The notes under the pieces are model-generated. The model had not been told where the DNA came from. It worked only from the letters and a program-made list of their open reading frames with translations, and did no database searches. Below, piece after piece: positions 40,393 to 53,801 of a stretch of DNA of 64,000 bases (its first letter is position 1; every line of letters starts with the position of its first letter). Position numbers and translations under genes: made by a program. This DNA comes from Sinohyriopsis cumingii. Lineage: Eukaryota > Mollusca > Bivalvia > Unionida > Unionidae. The stretch is taken from the NCBI GenBank assembly GCA_028554795.2, contig JAPYKE020000037.1:2446501-2510500 (forward strand). Direction: 5' to 3'.

Positions 40393-42479
40393 ACAAAAAA
40401 TAAGCAGACAATATAGATAAACACAGCACATCACCTCACAATGAAAATATGCATAACTCAATACAGTACTTTTATACACAAGAACGTGCTTCTGCAATCA
40501 GAGTATTGTTTCCTCTCATATGACTAATATCAATGTTGTATCCCCGCTATATCTAATTCCACCTCACTTATCTCTTTGTTTCTCATTCTTCATATGAAAA
40601 TAAGGGAGTTGTAAGCATTGAATACAAGTAATCGGAGAAGGAGCTGTACTAATATACACTTCAAAATGTTGCAAAGACAGTATTAAATCCAAACACCCGT
40701 TCTAGTCTATGGAATAATTTATCTGATGATTGTTTAAAATTTAAAAAATTGTGCGCTGTTGGATGCCGACCTAGCTGGTGAATAACTTGCTGGACACCTC
40801 CAGAGATACAATTTGACCCTTGATCTCACACTTGACAAAACAGTGACGCCCAAAAATGAAAAACAAAATATATAAGTTTTTACTATTGTTTTAATTTTAG
40901 TATTCCTCAAAGGGATTGACTTCGGAAATCGTCTGGATGCACACCTTATAATCAACAAATATTAGTCGCCTGACCTGATCTTAGGTGACCAACACGGTCT
41001 ACCATTAGTCTGCTAAATGGTTCTTCGAATGCAGGAATATGATTACGATGGGACTTATGTTTGGTCTGATTCGTTTTCTACCATTTGACAAGTATGACAA
41101 GATCATCAGTGTTTACAAAATAACTTTTAATTTTTGACAATAAAAATGATTGAAGATCTTGAGATAAGTCCTATTGGCTCCTAATAAGACCAGTCAATGG
41201 ACTTTCGTGGGCTAGACTAAGAAGTTTCAGTCTTCACGACTTAGGAACAACTTGATAACTCACTGACCACTCGTCACAAGCAGTTACATCAGGTGATCAC
41301 CATTTTTCACAAAACAACAGACTGGTTTTTGTGTGACTTCGGTCTCGCTAATAGCCTTCTGAAACAAACAGATCTCAGGATTTGGTTCCTGCTTTACAAT
41401 GAGTTATTGTATTTTGTCACCCTGATAAGAATCGAGAGAATGAGTAGTTAAAAGAAGATCAATGTGTTCAATACCTCAGATTCATCAATATCAGGAAAAA
41501 AAGCGGCCTCTTCAAAAGACTAACCAATAAATGTGTCAGCTAAAGGTATAATTTCCTAATCAGCATCATTCTGAAATGTTCGTTTGCCACGGATCTTGTA
41601 ACTATACAAGCTGGGTATTAAACTGCAATCGCCTCCCTGAAAAAGAACATCTTCACTAGAAGACATCTAAGATACACAAAAGTAGCTGATAATGACAGAC
41701 TCTGAAAAGTTCATCTGTCCCTTAAAAGTTTAACAGTGACAGGCTTGGCAGAATCACCAATAAGTGATATAGAACATTTCGATCCGAATAGTTTATAAAT
41801 ATACAAAACAAAATTAGACTAGCGTTTATTGACCAAACAAATGTATCGCTTTCAATACAAGACCGCGACCATCACCTCTTTGACATAAGAGCATTCGGAA
41901 TTGCTCTGTCTTCATTATTTTGCTTATTGTTCAGCTTATTGTAAACATTAATAACGTTTCATTTCTTCTTACAATAAGTGCAGGTAGGAAGAGATACAAA
42001 TTTCTGATTAGCCTTATCAGAAGTTGGATTCCTAAAAGTTGTTCCAGATTTGGAGTACTGGTTTGAAAATGAAAGATTTTTTTTAAACTAAATAAATGCT
42101 AATTCTAAGACTAACTGACAAATGAAGCCTTGTGAGTGAAAGAACATTCCATCCATTTTGGCTGAGTACCACCTATCAAACAGCTTTTATTTTTCTCTTG
42201 CTAATTCGACATGTGTTTGTCCAGTTTGTTTCTTCAATTGCTAAGCATTTGACAATATACTCATAATCATTCAAGACACGTCCAATAACCTTATCATAAA
42301 CTCCACATATTTGTACTGAAAGTGAATTGTGAACTTCATGAGATTTGCCACAAGTACATTTTAAAATAATACAGTTCAATACTCTTTTAGCAATTTTCTG
42401 AAGCTAAGGTCATTACTGACCCCCTTTTATTTCCTTAAAATGGTGTACTAACAAAATATTTATAGTAACCTGAACTTTT

Positions 42480-42960
42480 ATGAGAAGAGTGTAGGTAGTG
42501 TTTTCCGACTGCCGGTTCTAATTCTTTTACTTTTAATTGTTTGTATTTTCTTCTTTCTAAGTCTCAATTTCCCTCTGTTTCTCGCACTGTATTTGCATTT
42601 GTCACTCTGTTTCGTTATTCTCTTTCATTTTAAATTTGCACGTAATTCCCTTCTATTTCTTTTTCTCTTTCCTTCATTTTCTCTTCTTTTTCTCTTTTTT
42701 CTTTACGATTTTTGATTTCCATAATTTCTTTTTGAAGCTGAATTACTATTTCCATCTAAATATGTAATTTCATTTCTTCAAATTTCTTGTCAGAACTAGA
42801 TAGAGATTACTAATCAAACCCAACGCAGGTTTGCCAGTTTCTTTTCCACCAAATACGATATCAAGATAATTTTTATTCCTTGCTTTAACAAGGATGGTTT
42901 TATATCCGAAACATAATTAGAAACTATGTTCTCCAATCTAACTGACATTTTGAAAACTTT
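42480..42960 (-). pseudogene. Gag-like coiled-coil fragment of the second Gypsy element
   Basis: The minus strand encodes EIMEIKNRKEKREKEEKMKE followed by REKEIEGN (about 42,655-42,740). This is a charged coil, with upstream MSVRLENIVSNYVSD at about 42,950-42,905. The layout parallels the first element's Gag. Stops are frequent. Confidence 0.6.
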
Positions 42961-43075
42961 TTGGTTTCACTAATGAAGTCAGTAAAATTAAAACACCAGG
43001 GACAACAGACAATTTCGAAAAAACTAAATTGAAATAATTCGAATTTCTCTTAAACATTTTAAAGAAATCCTTATC

Positions 43076-43090
43076 CCGGACGAGCTCCCA
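43076..43090 (-). other. Primer-binding site of the second Gypsy element, tRNA-Pro-like
   Basis: The minus strand reads TGGGAGCTCGTCCGG, one base from the standard tRNA-Pro primer site pattern and nearly identical to the first element's site. Confidence 0.78.
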
Positions 43091-43554
43091 TTTTCTTATT
43101 ATGACTCCATTGTCTTAAATTAAGTAACAGAAAGACGCACAACCAACAAGTTTTGTAAAACGTATTAAATAATTTAATTCTCTAAGTTATAAATTTAAAC
43201 ATTTAAGAGGAAGTTACATTTTTGCGTATTAAATCCAGTATAATCCTAAAAGGTCTCTCACAAGTCAAAAGGAATAGAATGTTCCGAATTACTTATAGGT
43301 CTCCGTATAATGCTCGATGATTCTGGATCTGAAGAAATTATTTATTGTGCTTTATTCGAGCTCTGATATGTATAAATACACATGTAGGACCCATCAGAGG
43401 GTAATTTTCTATATTTAACATTTAATTCTCGGACGCATCCATCTTCAGTCTTCCGACCAAAAATTTTGATATTAATCGAGGGTTCAAATGGGGTACTACC
43501 TGAAAACTTTTATTAATGAACTGCATCTATTACAGAACTAACGACTGTTATATG

Positions 43555-43650
43555 TTAAATAAGTAATGATTTATATCGATTAAAGAAGTAACGATTTGTA
43601 TTGATTAAACAAGTATCGATTTGTATCCTTAGAACAAGTAACATTTTTAA
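43555..43650. repeat. Short tandem repeat, unit about 33 bp, 3 copies
   Basis: Units like AAGTAACGATTTGTATTGAT TAAACA are repeated three times with substitutions. Confidence 0.75.
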
Positions 43651-44754
43651 AATGTTTAATGTTTGTCATTAATAATAACACAAAGATTCGGTAATTTTTT
43701 ATCCGTTATGATCGTTCGTATTGCAGAATCTAGTTGTTACGTACATTGTTTTATTTTATTTTACAAAACATGTACTAAATACAACTTAAAATTCGTTATA
43801 GAAATATTAACCTCCAGGAAAAGAGACTTAATTAGTGCAGACTTGTTGCCTTTACTCTGTTAAGAATATACTTGTTTATAACCAATTTTGCAAATGCCGT
43901 TTAAAAATAGAGTTCCTAAAATTGGATATAATATGATTATAACAGCACTATATTTAGGTAAATAGTAGCAATATTAATCAAACACGATCCCTCCGTAATT
44001 GCTGAGATAATTAAAACAAATCAGAATTGTAATTTAATACGTAATCCGTCAGACCTCACGACAACATATGAGTTATCCACGAATTTCAGGTTCTAAGTTC
44101 ACATCCTTTGAATGAACACAAATTGGCGCATATATCCGTGAAACTTTACGAGTGCAGACAGGAAGTAGCTGTTTACTCGGTGGGTACCGTTTGTAGATAT
44201 TCCGACGCGACCTGTTTAAAAGGTCACGGAAACATGAGACAAATTAAGATAACTGTGCTGAGATAATGGTTATCAAATCTTGAGAAATAGGTTTGACAGA
44301 TAACATGGTGCGCCATTCCCTACTGTTAATTTTGGCTGCTGATCACAGAAAGACTGTGCTTAGTATTCAGAATCAAAAGAAAAACGTTTTAAGATAGCGG
44401 ATAAACATGGTTTTCAATATATGTCAAGGTCTTCAGTCATTATACCACAAAATTTTTAGTGTTCATTACTTTTTTTTTCACTGGTTGTAATGTCGAAAAT
44501 CATGTAAACGTAAGGCCTTATTATGCAAAACATCCAGTTTAAACGTTTAAAAATTCTCTTTTTTGACCCAATTTTTGCATTAGTTAATTTCTGTGCTTTT
44601 TTAACTTACATTTTTATGACATTACTTTTAGTAATCCCCATATAGCCGTTATTGTTCTGACGTGCCGCTAAACGCTAATACAAATATATTGTGTTTACAG
44701 CAGTTCCTAAATATAGTTTTTGGGGCAACAGAGAATTAATATACCAAAGTATCG

Positions 44755-45000
44755 ATTATAAATCTATTGTGGACGAGTGACTATCGATACAAATGTTGGA
44801 ACTAGCTGGACTGTGACCTAATAACCATCGACCCAAATGTTGGAACTAATCGGACTGTGTCCGAGTGCCTATCGATCCAAATGTTGGAAGTAATCGGACT
44901 ATGGCCTAGTACCTGTCGATCCAAACGTTGAAACTTATCGGACTGTGGCCTAATAACCATCAAACCAAATATTGGAAATTAATCGGCCTGCTTCGTGGAG
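44755..45000. repeat. Minisatellite, unit about 46-48 bp, 5 copies
   Basis: Units contain CCATCGACCCAAATGTTGGA ACTAATCGGACTGTG and GCCTAGTA variants. Confidence 0.9.
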
Positions 45001-45744
45001 CTGAATAAAAGTTTAATTTGCATTTCCATTTTATTGCCATATTGATTCCGGACACTTATGATTATTCGGGTTAGTTTTTCTCAGGTTAAATATGAATGTT
45101 ATGAAAAAGATAGAAAATAAATTAAAAAGATAGAAGTAACTATATTTAGGTAGGATACTAATTCATTTTGACGAATATCGATATGAATTGGATCTGTGTT
45201 CGTTAACTTGTTTCGATCTTGCATTTATATTTTCCATTCTGTTCGCAAATTAGGTTAAAAGTTTTTGTAAAATATAAAGCAATCATGATGTCATAAAATG
45301 TTTTGTAAGTGGTTTGTGTGTTGTTTGTACATTGTTATGGTCTAATGGAAAACGTTCAGCTGTCAAATGAGAATTGGATCTGAAGGTTTATATCAAAACC
45401 AACAGATGTTCGTGTTAGTTTAACAGGGTTTTAAATCATAATTATCGATTTCAATGGTTAATGTCACCTCTATTATCCTTGTAAAAATTTAATTGAGCCC
45501 AATAAGTTGGACCTATACCGATCAACCATTTAGCACAATATGTATTAACTGAAAAACATATTGAAATTTAAGTGAAAAACTGAATTAACATAAATTTTAT
45601 ATCAGAAGAAAACTGACAATAAGAAGGCATGTTTTTGAGGAATTTTAGTTGTCTATATCGTTATCAACAGATACCACAACAATCACAATTAGAAGAGTGA
45701 CACCTGCACGCCAGTTGACTTCATTTGTATGTGTACTGAACAGA

Positions 45745-45745
<1 letters not shown>

Positions 45746-45805
<60 letters not shown>

Positions 45806-45928
45806 GACAGAGAAAGAGAGAGGTGTATGGGATCTACTTACATAGATAAGTCTCGCATCAAAACTCAGCGAAACAATGGTCAGATAATCATCATCATCAT
45901 CATCATAATCATCATCATCATCATTATT

Positions 45929-45963
<35 letters not shown>

Positions 45964-45975
45964 TAATAATAATTT
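45746..45975. repeat. (GA)n, (CAT)n and (AAT)n microsatellites
   Basis: About 40 bp of GA with ACAG units, then a CATCAT/AATAAT block at 45,888-45,972. Confidence 0.95.
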
Positions 45976-46584
45976 TTTCATATGTTTGAGGAAGATTATA
46001 TAATGTGCACATGTCTGTCAATGTGTGTGTATGAAACACTAAGACAGACAGAGACAGAGACATACAAACGTTTTCCTTGACAGACATACAAATTGTATTG
46101 TCTCTCTCACACATATTGAAAATAATGCCAATAATAATAACAATAATAAAGATGATGATTTATAGGGTAATTTATTTCTTCTCTCTCTTACTCTCATTCG
46201 AATGATTGCGTGAAATAGAAGAACATGTTTCTCAATAATTTGAATACCACAAATTGTTAAACGTTTTTTTTTCCTAGGATACATTTCACAGTTCATACGA
46301 AAGCTCTAGTTTAGGTTTGGGTTAGCGTATGTAAGAAATGATAATGTGGCTATAGCAGTACAATTTGTCACGGCGTGTCTTCAAAATCTGAGGAAAAACA
46401 CTGGTTTGTAACAACTGACCTAACTTGGCAAAAAGAAAGTTGATCGAAATATGCAGTCCTCGTTGGATATATTTTTTTTTATATCAATGTATGGTCATAT
46501 TATGGCTACATTCCTTTAGATCACAGGCATAGATAGGTTTGCTCCTGGCACTGCGTAATACCAGAATGTTCAAGTCCACCGTAG

Positions 46585-46705
46585 TTAATGTAATACGAAT
46601 TGTCTGATACACGCCTTTCCTAGACTAATGTAATACGAATTGTTTGACACACGCCTTTCCTAGACTAATGTAATACGAATTGTTTGACACACGCCTTTCC
46701 TAGAC
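46585..46705. repeat. 40-bp tandem repeat, 3 copies
   Basis: The unit is TAATGTAATACGAATTGTTT plus GACACACGCCTTTCCTAGAC. Copies 2 and 3 are identical; copy 1 has two changes. Confidence 0.95.
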
Positions 46706-47129
46706 TAAGTTACATGCACTGTAGAGTAACAAAATAAATAGTTTGTTCGACAATGGTTAGAAAATAACCCGGGATTTCACAAACTCATAAATGAAAAATT
46801 CACCAATCTTTAATTTTAATAAAGCTGGTATGTTTGCTTTTCAACCCAGCTAGAGTGAGAGTGAAAGCTCTCTTGCATTTGTTGTGTTGTTGTGGCTTTT
46901 TGTTTGTTTTATCGGGGGTTGATGCTGATTTTTTTTTTTTTTTGGGGGGGGGCGGGGTATGATGGGGGTGTAAGATTACTGACCGACGGATATTAAAACT
47001 CGTATTTTTGTTAGTCAAACCTATCTGACTGAGACTGAATGTTTCTTTGTAAATTTTCTTTCTTTAAGATACGTACCAATGCTTTACTGAGTGCGTTCAA
47101 AATATCCCAAATCATTATGCCCCATTCTA

Positions 47130-47460
47130 CCAATCCCATATGAAATTCTCGTCTGAGCCCAGATCACTATCCCATGTTAAATTATCATGGGTCTAGAATC
47201 ATGGATTCCATTTTAGCATAGGAGACACGTTTGGGCTTAAAGTGTTATTTACACATGACTTACTCGTTTTGGTCTATAATCCTCTGTTCCGTTTAAACAC
47301 AGAATTTCTGTTTGCGCCTGAAGTGTCATTTACAACTTAAATTCTCGTTTGTCCTAGTCTCATGTTAAATTCTCGTTTGTCCTAGTCTCATGTCAAATCC
47401 TCTTTTGGATTTACAGTTTACCGTGTTTCACATAAGAATCCCTTTTGGGTCTATTTCACA
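47130..47460. repeat. Degenerate tandem repeat, unit about 36-70 bp
   Basis: TCTCATGTTAAATTCTCGTT TGTCCTAG and related units recur, with one nearly exact adjacent duplicate at 47,338-47,395. Confidence 0.75.
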
Positions 47461-47469
47461 GCACTCTAC

Positions 47470-49850
47470 TACTAGTATCTAATGTAAAAAAGGCCAGGTG
47501 CAATCTAGAATGAAAACTGAGTAAATATACGGGAAGTAACACAGAAATATTAAATTAACGAATTATTGTTCGGGATCAACACTTGAATATTAAATTATGG
47601 AATTAATATACGGGGAATAACACTGTCATTTTATGCATAAATTAGAGGTTAGCTATTACAAGCTGCCACGTTATTGAGAGCCTATCCAATACATCAATCT
47701 TAATGGTTTCGTGTCATGATGACCACGATAGAATGGACTGCGAATTAATTCTATATATATATTTCTTAAGGAAGCACAGACAGGACATTTCAGCCAACGA
47801 AAAGATAACAATACTGTGTTACAAATATGCAAATTCCAGATTCATTCTTTTTCGCCACAACGTCCCGTACTGGTCAAATCAAATGAAACAAAATTACCAC
47901 TGCCAAGAACGTTTGTTTACATTAAAATTCATTAAATCATGCACAATCGGATGAACAAATCTGCGCTGTAAAAACAGAAAGATCTCCTGCACATTAATTA
48001 ATGAAGTAATGCTCCAACCTCTAGTAATTTATGCTAATCGCGTTTTCGTACAAATGCCAAGTAATATTAGCTCTGGAACTTTAATTAACGACGGTGGTTT
48101 TTTTTCTCTCTTCATTTTCTCATTAGTTTGCAGACAATTTGAGTTTAAATTATATATTTTCTTCACATTTAAGTTGACTAAGTCCCTCCACTAATTTCAT
48201 GATCAGTTTTTTTGATAATATGATCAAAATGAGAGTCGCACGCCTGACGGAACAAATTTTAATATCTCGTATGTCATTGCAAGCAATAATCTCCTTCTTT
48301 CCCCAAAACATATTGAGCTAGGAAGACAATGACATTATGGCACTTCTTGGAATCCATAGATTGATTTGCACACTTGGGCAGCGTGGGAGATGGTGGGTAC
48401 AGGGTTGAAGTTGGATAGACCACGAATGTTGACAAAGCTGCGGCTTCACAATGGATTCCAACTGGCTTGGCAACCACATCACTGCCTCAGGTGAAACATT
48501 ACACAATGTAGGTCGCGGCTACTAAATAAAGATAGTTATCAAGGACAATGTTGAGGTCTTTAAAAGAGTGAATTTTGGTACCGATACGTTTTGGCAAATA
48601 CTGTTGAAAAGCGTTGAAAAATTTGTCAGAAAATGCATAAATAAATTGTCTCTGTTATGTTAATTTAATTTATATTGTGTCCTTGACCTTTTCCGTTGAT
48701 TGGGCCTGTAATTTTAAGCTACTCGACATTTGTCGTTTATTTTAATGATATTTACTAAACCTTGTTTACGAGGTGAGAATGTTCTGGAAGAGAAATTGTT
48801 GAAATGTTGGAGGAATTTTCCATCGGACATTTAGGAATTCCAGTGCAATCTACTGTGCTGAAGGCCAAGTGGGGTTTGCACATAAATAACCCTGGTAAAT
48901 AATTCTTCATTTTTGATGCATGCGTGTCGTTGGAATATATGTTCAGAGCTTGTAGTTGTTTTCATAAATAATTATAGAGGAATTATTTAATCATCAATAA
49001 TTGGAATTAAAAAGGTTTCAACTCCTTGGAGGTAAACACCTTTTGGATGTATTGAAGACTCTTTCAAAACCATTTGGATTATATCATTATGCTACGGCAA
49101 GGCAATGAGGATTACTGAACTACGTTCGAAACATTGTATGCTTTTGGATTTATGATATATTTAGGAATTTGGGAATTTTATTTTTCACTTTGTAACTGAG
49201 AGAAATAGATTATTTGTTGATTTTAGAAACCTCGTTTGTTTCACTTTCTTCTGCTACATGGTTTGAGACGTAGGTTCGATTTAAGAGTGAAATTGTGTAA
49301 GCTGTGTACAATGCAGGGGTAAAGCCATGAAAAAAGAAACAAAGTAAAGGATGAAAATAAATATCATCCAGAAGAAAGCGGGGCATTTATCTGATATCGG
49401 ATGATTCCTTGTCAAGGGTAGTAATATATTAATTAGAAAAGTGTTAGAATTTGGTATATACATCACCAATACATGGCACACACCAGCAAGACAAGGTCAG
49501 TCAGAAGATAAAATATAAAAAACGAGGAGCAAAATCACCATACAGAATAATTCACAAAGCGCTGACGTTACTTTAGGTACAAACTGACATATTGAAGGTA
49601 GCTTATGTTGTAACTGAAATATATAAGGAAGATGTGCGGGAAGGAGAAAAAGAAGGGGGAAATGTTTGGTAAAAGCGCTTCTGCGAGAACGAGGAGTGCT
49701 AAGGGATGAGAAGGAATTAGTCAGACTTAACGATATTGTACATGAGTAGTCCCATAATCCGTTTGCCTGCGACGAGGCAGCGCCTCATACCTCACCTATT
49801 CCCACGAGCTTGGATTTAGGTTGGTACCAGAGCTTCGTCTAAGCTTAGCA
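47470..49850. other. Unannotated intergenic stretch
   Basis: No supported gene. A small GC-richer patch at 48,310-48,510 has 60-codon frames on the minus strand with no recognisable domain. Confidence 0.5.
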
Positions 49851-50989
49851 AAAATTTAAAGTTGGTAGCAAAATGATCGCTTATAGTACGTTTCGTGTTG
49901 AAATGGAAGACTCTTTTCGAGTGGAAACCATGACATTATGGAAGGCTACCAGCTACGAGAAAAGCGTCTGATCATAGACAAGCAGGTGCACGACGAATGC
50001 GCAGTGTCTATCGTTAGGTTCCTTCCAGCAGTCAACGGAAACTATATTTGAATAATGGCTCTTAATTTAAGCTCAAACGAAGAAAGGATCGTGATATACA
50101 AGTTCGACCCAGTTATTGTAGAAACGCAGATAACAAAGGCCTAAGTGATAAATAAAACAGGGCCTCCTTGACAGCCAATACTATAAAAATGCTTATCCGG
50201 TGGCTGCTTTGCTATGCAGAATCTACATCAACTGCATCGCACTGCTTGCGATGGAATCCTTTGACAATGCCACCCGAGCGAAAGCGTGCAGAAAGGCCCG
50301 GTGCAGGAAACTTGAGGAATATGAAAATAATCCGCAAAAGAAGAGCAACCATCAACAATGTAGCCATTCGATAACAAAATTCCTCATGCGAACTATAATC
50401 TTGAAGAACATCACTGGCTGCCTGCAGCTACCGGGGCATGGTTCTCATCACTCTGCTGCAGTGTAGGATTGATTTTGGCGTGCTCATGCACCTCGGGGTT
50501 GCCGAAGCTATCATATCGTGCAAACAGCAGTCAATGATAATGGCACATTTGATATAATGTTACACAGTAGCAGTATATGCATCTCTGCTCGTCCATATAA
50601 TAATACATGGCATCAGCCTTTTCAGTATGCTGTAGTGCAGTGGTTTCCCATCGGCGTTATGAGGGTTTCAATATCTTTTGAACTGCGTTGTATCCAACTA
50701 TATGTTGTGGAGCCCTTATGCAATGACTGCACCGCCCATGAGTATAAGAGAGCTCCAATTATTGACAGTGGCGAGTAAAGAAAGAAACACTCCTTGCTCC
50801 GCCAACAGTGTCGTATACAGTCCCAGTCAAGAATACTAGGCCATCCTCAAGCGCAATGTATCAAATGCCACACCCACACTCGCTAATGTTTCTTTAGCAG
50901 CGCTTCGTCTTTACCATCGCAGCAAGGTCGTAGTTCAAATTACGAAACAAGAGGCACGTGAATAGCACCTACTCACAAACCAATAATTA

Positions 50990-52300
50990 GTTTCTTATGT
51001 TGGAATGCTAACGCGGAGTAGAACCCTAACTTCATGGGACGCAAGTTCATTCCGCTGATAATTATCCCGGACTAGACCTACACAGTTCTTTACCACATCA
51101 GCGAGAATTTCCATAGGTGCCATGCATAGCAGGGTGTCCAAGTTATTTGCTGTGTCGACCAAAGTCATCTGCCGCCAATAAGAGGACAGCAGCAACAAGA
51201 CTAGCAGAAATGGCTCGTTGAACGCGAGGGTCTCAACGAAAAGGTGGAGAAACATCACTGTGCCAACAAAGATGATCCTACACACCTAAAAGTGGAGTAT
51301 TTGCCTTTATTTTAGCACTATGCAGATTGAGGAAATGCGAATGGCCTGTCGCGATTGGTGTACTTTTATTAAGCAAGTGTACCAACAGACACGCTTCTGG
51401 CTACTCGCATACTAGGTTAGTGCAGGGCCCAGCAACTCTTGTTTGAGCGCGAAGAAAATCCGTTTCCGGATATGCTGCTTCCACGCCAGTGTCACCCACG
51501 TGATAGTCTCTGCCAGCCATTATTGTTATCCTCAGAGGAAACAAACAACAACGAAAGCGAAAGCTAATAAAGAACCCCAGCGTAGACGTGATCATTGCAG
51601 CCGCCAAGGGGGTCATAAAGGCCCAGGATTATAACCATGGATATACCACCACTATGCACAGATCTCAAGGGCATATCATATAAAACCTACGCGAGGCATG
51701 GATAGTCGACGATCACTTTTAATGGTTCTTCTCTCGTGTACATGGCAATATCCAGTGGAAAGTGTCTATCTCAACGAGAGAGTGACGCTGTGCCACCTTT
51801 TCTTGGTACCGATGTAAAGTATGCACTATCGTGCAGGAAATCTGACAATTGCTTTTATAACAAACACTTGTTGCATAAAAGCAAAGAGATATGTCCAGAG
51901 GCGACGTTGCAACTCCATTAAAGCTGCTTAAGCCCGATGAAATGACCTTCTCGAGCAACAGCAAAGTAACCACTGTACTGCCTACAAAATGATCTGAACC
52001 TAAGACCCCAGAGCTTGCAATAGTTAAGCGCATAAACCCTGGAAATGCCAGTGGATACTTCAAGGGTAAGGTAAATTTGACTTGATTGCAAACGCAAGAG
52101 AGGACTTCGTTGCTTTCTCTTGCATCGCAGCAGGATAGAGGGTTCGACCTTATGACGTCTCAGTCCATGTTCGGTGGCAATTGTTTATAATCAGAGAAAA
52201 ACTGCAGCTAATCACGCACGTTAAAGACGTGTTTCGTGTTTGCTGTTGTTTACAGCAAGATAATATATTACAGGCAAGATGGTTTTAGGAAACTCATTCT
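50990..52300 (+). pseudogene. Superfamily 1 helicase-like remnant
   Basis: Two SF1 helicase signatures are legible. QVICCVDQSHLPPIRGQ (51,139-51,189) matches motif III (hydrophobics, D, then QLPP). GYTTTMHRSQG (51,639-51,671) matches motif V (GYAxTxHxSQG) of RecD/Pif1/viral helicases. The two are in different frames, so at least one indel lies between. Around the second, SLPAIIVILRGNKQQRKRK and VDVIIAAAKGVIKAQDYNH form a continuous open stretch. A later plus-strand frame, REDFVAFSCIAAG (about 52,105-52,140), could be motif VI but is unusually far away. No Walker A motif was found upstream. Such helicases unwind DNA in replication; a viral helicase-primase subunit is possible. Confidence 0.5.
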
Positions 52301-53060
52301 CAAGCTTTTAAACGTGCGAGGATTACACATGGTTGGTAGCAGGACTTGGTCCCCCATTCCAAATTTCCAGTACATATAAGTAACCTACACTAGCGTGTTT
52401 GAAAGCACGGCATTTCTCCTCAAGACCTACTGGCCACGTCAGAATCGTTCGATCTTACACATGGTGCCATCATAGACGTAGCAGGATTTGTATCATCAGG
52501 CGTGTTGTCCGTGAATCATGTTACCTGACCGTTTTGGGCCACAACCCAACACTCTCACTGCTACGGTATGCAGTTTAGCATGCGGCTCTTAACATCTTAT
52601 GGGTGTACTGATGCTCAAACAGCCGCTAGGTTAGAGTAGGGTTACACCTCTCTACAATGCACGTTGGCAACCTCCTTTTGGGTCAGTTTGGCCTCGTTGT
52701 AACGGCTAAAGACATCGACCACCGTTAGCAAATACTTATATGTCGCTGTCCACTTCTCGCGTTGTCGCTGTTTGGCGTCAGAAAAACAAGAGGTTGGTCT
52801 GGAACACCTCACTAAGGACTGTAAAATGAAACTATATCCGTGAGATGTAGTGCAGTGCTTCTATGTAAATATGCCAGATGCTCTTGTTTATGTGCCACGC
52901 CACGCTTACATCTTCTGAGACTTTTGCGGTCATGGTAAGGAAGGTTTCAGAGGTCTTTGTCCTAAGAGGGTAACGACATAGTGTATGTGCATGGAAAGTA
53001 TTTTTTGTTTTTGCTGCTTCATGCAAACTACACTTCCAGAAATAAAGCATTGGGCCTGTG

Positions 53061-53256
53061 TCATATAGAAGTTGTTGGCTCTTGAAGTCGTGCCTTGTTG
53101 TTCAAGTGCGCGTGTAATGTTTCTCGGTCCGTGCTGTATGATTGCCCGCTGATTTCTTGCAGTCTCTCCGACCTTAAACCGGGGAGTAAGGCGTATGCGA
53201 GATTAGACCCTAAAGCTAGGCGGACCCATGAACCAAAAAGATATCGTGCTTATCGT
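53061..53256 (-). pseudogene. Unidentified C-terminal coding fragment
   Basis: On the minus strand, 64 open codons run from after a TAA at about 53,257 to a TGA at 53,061. They contain NLAYALLPGLRSERLQEISG and YSTDRETLHAHLNNKARLQE. Amino-acid make-up looks coding. The opposite strand (53,095-53,385) also has an open frame, so strand choice is uncertain. No family is recognised. Confidence 0.3.
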
Positions 53257-53801
53257 GCTGTCGTGCTCTTGCGCTTTGTTTGCAATCGCTTCGAACTAAA
53301 AAAAGAAATATTTAGTTTTTTTATTTTCGGTTTGTTTTTAAGCTCGACGTTGCTGCATATTAGCATCAATCTTTTCTTGGTTTGAGTAAGAACATTAACT
53401 AGGGTTTCAATCGTAATGACCTGCATCATTTCCTGCTGCACTTATACAAGTTCCGACTTTGCTTCCGGTATCGTTAACATTTACACTGGTGCGAGTTGTG
53501 ACTTCGTTTCCGAAGTCGCACTATTTCTCTTTTTGATATCTTTTATTACACGTTTACAGCAGGTCTGATGGTTATGATTCCCACTGCATTTGGTTCTAGT
53601 AACTGGCCGTACCTGAAGTAGATGTGTATACTGGTACAGAGGGTGGCATGAGTGCATGTTCTTATAAAACCATCATAATATTCTTGTAGTTGTCAATGAC
53701 ATAAACGTAACTCACATCTGCCCTGTAAAGGCCATGCAGAGACGACCCCAGTGAAGTTGTCAGTTTATCCCCTCGTTTAGCCTCGCATATGGTATAGTTT
53801 G

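Larger units (their letters stand above)
39495..44100 (-). mobile_element. Second, older Ty3/Gypsy element related to the one at 16.6 kb
   Basis: The ends are approximate. The right LTR starts just after the primer-binding site (about 43,100), with TTTTGTAAAACGTATTAAAT matching the left repeat's TTTTGTAAAACTTACTGAAC near 39,546. Internally, 40,575-40,690 parallels 17,795-17,885 of the first element (RNase H end, minus strand). A Gag coiled-coil lies at 42,590-42,760 and a CTYCKKK zinc-knuckle-like piece at about 41,965. The frames are badly broken and I found no RT catalytic motif or integrase. It is older than the first copy, judged by eye. Confidence 0.65.

Noticed and set aside
47703..47954. 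83-codon plus-strand frame
   Set aside because: No recognisable motif and surrounded by non-coding DNA.
50995..51285. 96-codon minus-strand frame
   Set aside because: Antisense to the helicase-like remnant; the plus strand carries the recognisable motif.
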